NCBI GenBank assembly: GCA_031279915.1 | Contig: JAITHO010000229.1 | Location: forward strand, 1 to 17,502 | Length of the DNA: 17,502 nt | Direction of reading: 5' to 3' | Origin: Tannerellaceae bacterium | GTDB taxonomy: Bacteria; Bacteroidota; Bacteroidia; Bacteroidales; Tannerellaceae | In this document: positions 15,267 to 17,502 of the stretch, in pieces | Layout of the letters: each line of letters begins with the position of its first letter | How positions within the stretch are numbered: the stretch's first letter is position 1 | The notes under the pieces: model-generated | The model's input: only the letters and a program-made list of their open reading frames with translations | Databases searched by the model: none | Told to the model about the DNA's origin: nothing | Made by a program: the position numbers and the translations under genes

Positions 15267-17325
15267 AAGATTTATGGACAATTGTTTTAGAGTAAAAGAT
15301 CCCGACCTCAATCTGAGCCCTCTGACGGGCATGACAAGGCGGCACTACATCGAGTGCGCGCAGTATCTCCTCGAACGCGCCTTCACGCACGTTGATTCAA
15401 TCGATTCGCCTCTCCGATTTCCATCCGTGCCCGGAAAAACCTACCCGCAGCCCGGCGCTCCCGATTGGCGGTATCGTTCGGCCGAGTTTGAGGCTCTGGA
15501 GCGTACCTTCACCCTTGCCGGCCCGCTTATCCACGATAATCCGGAGGCAACGGTTAATGGAATAAATCTGAGGGAATACTATTGCCTCCAGCTTTACAGA
15601 GCCCTCACTCCGGGCAATGACACCAGCCTGCCTTTGCCGGAAGAGCTGCCGGATTCCAACTATCAGTTCACTTGCGAATTTGGCGGATTATTTAAAACGT
15701 TGCTGCTTATGCCCGACACTATCTGGCCTCACTTTAGCGATAAACAGAAGAAGCAGATGGTTACAACCATCTCGAAATGGGCCCATCACCGAACTACCCA
15801 AAACAACTGGAGGATATTCAACATCATCGCTCTATCCTTCCTAAAAAAGTACGGCTATGACATCGACGAAGATCTTCTGCACAGCCATCTGCTCTGGATA
15901 CTCTCCTATCATTCGGGCGACGGCTGGTACTTGGAACAAACGTACAACTACTATTCCATCAGCCTCTTCATCGTATATACTACTATATGGAACCGTACCT
16001 TCGGAGATGAGTTCTATCCGGAGGTGGCCGATGTGATCGAACGCTCAGCCGCCCGCTTGATGGAGTCAATAACGGCCTTCTTCGGGAGGAATGGGTACGT
16101 GAACATGTGGTCGAGAAGCATCTGCTATCGAACGTGGGTTTCGGGAGCGCTGGCCGTTGCCTTCATGCTCCGCGAGAACTCCCTGGATGGCGGATGGGCT
16201 CGGAGGCTGTGCTCGGGATCGCTACTGCAGTTCGTATCCAGGCCTGACTTCTTCTATAATGATATCCCAAGCCTTGGATTTTATGGGAGACGGGAATATA
16301 TGATTCAGGATTACAGCTGCGCAGGCAGTCCCTTCCTTATGTTCCTGCCTTTTATCTGTCTTGCTCTGCCGGAGGATTCTCCTTTCTGGACAGCTCGCGA
16401 AAACGACGGAATGTGGGAATCGCTCGGCGATGGCTTCCATCGCACAGTTCTCGACAGCCCAGGCCTCGTGCTGGTGAATCACGGCATCAGCGGAGCGTCG
16501 GAAATAATCCCCGGCAAGGTCTACTACGATGATCCGAACTATTCGAAGCTTGCATACAACACACTCTTCCCCTGGGAGGATCATAATCCAGCAGGCGGCA
16601 CGGCGATGGAGTACGCATACCGTTCGCTCGATCCGCGCGATCTGCGAGGCGACGACGTCAACTTCTATCTGACGGGCAAAACCATCAGCAACGAAGATCG
16701 TCGCCAACGAATATTCTCCACATCCCAATCCATGACCTACAACGGCATCCGCAATAATGTCATCTACCGACAAGCCATCATGCGCAAGCCACCCAACAAT
16801 GGCGTAGGATACATCATCGATCTGGCCGAGATAACCATCCCCGGAGGCGTCGTGCGAGTCGATCGCTTGCGTTTGGCATTTGAGTATGAGATAACCTTAG
16901 GCCACTACGGACTGCCCCACATCGACGGTCGCGGAGCGCACATCATACAGTACGAACGCAGCGACCGTTTGGTCATCACATCAGCCATCCCGGGCCGACG
17001 GCTCGCCCTCATCGGCTATGCAGGATGGGATGCCGTTGACATCGCCGCCAACGAGAATCGCAATGCCGAAGCCAACGAAAGCTCTGTCATCTACCTCAAA
17101 AAAAAGAATCTCAAGCCCAACCCGCCGCTCGAACTCCTCATCACCGTCATGCTACACCGCACCGACAATGAATCCTGGACGCCCGAAGAGCTCAATCCCA
17201 TTGCCAACATCGACATCCGAAGCATCATGCCCTCCGGATCGCCCCTCGGCGCCATTCTGACCATGCAAAACGGCTCTCAATACACCGTCGACTTCAAAGA
17301 CATCGACGGCGAAAGGCGCTGCTAA
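15259..17325 (+). CDS. DUF2264-family protein, probable (alpha/alpha)-barrel glycosidase, no signal peptide
   Basis: A 688-residue protein whose full length resembles the DUF2264 (PF10022) family: an N-terminal helical barrel (NPLTG-like opening LSPLTGMTRRHYIECAQYLLE, RSAEFEALERTFTLAGPL, TTQNNWRIFNIIALSFLKKYG at about 179-199, HSGDGWYLEQTYNYYS) and a beta-rich C-terminal part with PGKVYYDDPNYSKLAYNT. From memory, DUF2264 proteins are linked to the CAZy GH154 beta-glucuronidases; I could not verify that. The two in-frame starts are ATG 15259, overlapping the GH10 stop by 8 bp, and ATG 15274; neither gives a signal peptide, so the protein would be cytoplasmic, unlike its neighbours. Translational coupling to GH10 suggests it processes an imported xylan-derived oligosaccharide or glucuronate conjugate. 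The family call is fairly sure, the reaction is not; catalytic residues cannot be named from sequence alone. Confidence 0.85.
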   Translation: MNERFMDNCFRVKDPDLNLSPLTGMTRRHYIECAQYLLERAFTHVDSIDSPLRFPSVPGKTYPQPGAPDWRYRSAEFEALERTFTLAGPLIHDNPEATVNGINLREYYCLQLYRALTPGNDTSLPLPEELPDSNYQFTCEFGGLFKTLLLMPDTIWPHFSDKQKKQMVTTISKWAHHRTTQNNWRIFNIIALSFLKKYGYDIDEDLLHSHLLWILSYHSGDGWYLEQTYNYYSISLFIVYTTIWNRTFGDEFYPEVADVIERSAARLMESITAFFGRNGYVNMWSRSICYRTWVSGALAVAFMLRENSLDGGWARRLCSGSLLQFVSRPDFFYNDIPSLGFYGRREYMIQDYSCAGSPFLMFLPFICLALPEDSPFWTARENDGMWESLGDGFHRTVLDSPGLVLVNHGISGASEIIPGKVYYDDPNYSKLAYNTLFPWEDHNPAGGTAMEYAYRSLDPRDLRGDDVNFYLTGKTISNEDRRQRIFSTSQSMTYNGIRNNVIYRQAIMRKPPNNGVGYIIDLAEITIPGGVVRVDRLRLAFEYEITLGHYGLPHIDGRGAHIIQYERSDRLVITSAIPGRRLALIGYAGWDAVDIAANENRNAEANESSVIYLKKKNLKPNPPLELLITVMLHRTDNESWTPEELNPIANIDIRSIMPSGSPLGAILTMQNGSQYTVDFKDIDGERRC

Positions 17326-17339
17326 GAGGGTAAATATTC

Positions 17340-17375
17340 AGGCGTAGAGGCGGGTTTGAAACCTGCCCCTCGCCT
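17340..17375. repeat. REP-like imperfect palindrome after DUF2264 gene
   Basis: The left arm AGGCGTAGAGGCGGGTTT pairs with AAACCTGCCCCTCGCCT around a central G, with one bulge, one mismatch and one G-T pair. No T run follows, so it is a poor intrinsic terminator by itself. It resembles dispersed intergenic palindromes of Bacteroidota, but copy number cannot be judged here. Confidence 0.5.
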
Positions 17376-17432
17376 GCCCTAAGAGGTGGAATTACCTTTT
17401 GACCCCCAATTGCGCAACGTTGGCCCTCTCTG

Positions 17433-17460
17433 CCGAGAAGCTCGGTCAAGCAATGTTTTT
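17433..17460 (+). terminator. Possible terminator at the end of the GH10-DUF2264 unit
   Basis: CCGAG (17433-17437) and CTCGG (17441-17445) form a 5-bp stem with the loop AAG, and TTTTT lies at 17456-17460. The T run is 10 bases from the stem, farther than usual, so confidence is low. The rest of 17326-17502 shows no gene. Confidence 0.3.
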
Positions 17461-17502
17461 CTCCGCTCTCTACCGAACTTATCGGCGAGCTCAAAAAAAC
17501 GA

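Overview
The window reads as part of a Bacteroidota (Bacteroidales-like) polysaccharide utilization locus for glucuronoxylan, including xylan that is acetylated and possibly esterified to lignin. This rests on a truncated SusD-type glycan-binding protein at the left edge, a lipobox lipoprotein enzyme, multidomain secreted carbohydrate-active enzymes, A/T-rich sequence before the start codons in place of strong Shine-Dalgarno motifs, and a set of families that all act on xylan and its side chains. All supported genes lie on the + strand. I cannot name the species. The SusC partner, the regulator and any sugar transporter would lie outside the window.

Layout. 1-1332: C-terminal part of a SusD homologue, open at the left edge. 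1333-2364: about 1 kb without a convincing gene. It holds a strong stem-loop with a short T run (1455-1510), then a tandem array with a 42-bp period and 14 palindromic cores (about 1640-2249), led by two or three decayed units (1533-1639). 2365-9588: a tight cluster of GH67 alpha-glucuronidase, a GH8 reducing-end exo-oligoxylanase-type lipoprotein with an unexpected GH43-C2-like domain, and a GH43-CBM6-acetylesterase fusion; the gaps are 7 and 23 bp. 9720-13727: a 1335-residue fusion of a GH115 alpha-glucuronidase and a CE15-type glucuronoyl esterase. 13728-14144: a second gap, with six units of a 40-41-bp repeat whose sequence can fold into hairpins. 14145-17325: GH10 endo-xylanase overlapping by 8 bp with a DUF2264-family protein that lacks a signal peptide. 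17326-17502: two short stem-loops and no gene.

How the genes may work together (inference from family knowledge): GH10 cuts the xylan backbone. The CE15 domain would release lignin from the carboxylate of 4-O-methylglucuronate, and the neighbouring GH115 domain would then remove the uronic acid from internal or terminal xyloses. The SGNH-type esterase removes acetyl groups, while GH43 takes off xylose or arabinose. GH67 removes methylglucuronate from the non-reducing end of short oligosaccharides, and GH8 trims xylose from their reducing end. SusD, with its missing SusC, would import the products. DUF2264 has no secretion signal and would act in the cytoplasm if its start is correct.

The most unusual material is the GH115-CE15 fusion and the two palindromic tandem arrays in the two large gaps of the locus. 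In array 1 every change in the 10-bp core falls on its central CpG, and the period equals four helical turns. In array 2 two adjacent units can form a 17-bp stem containing a compensatory base change.
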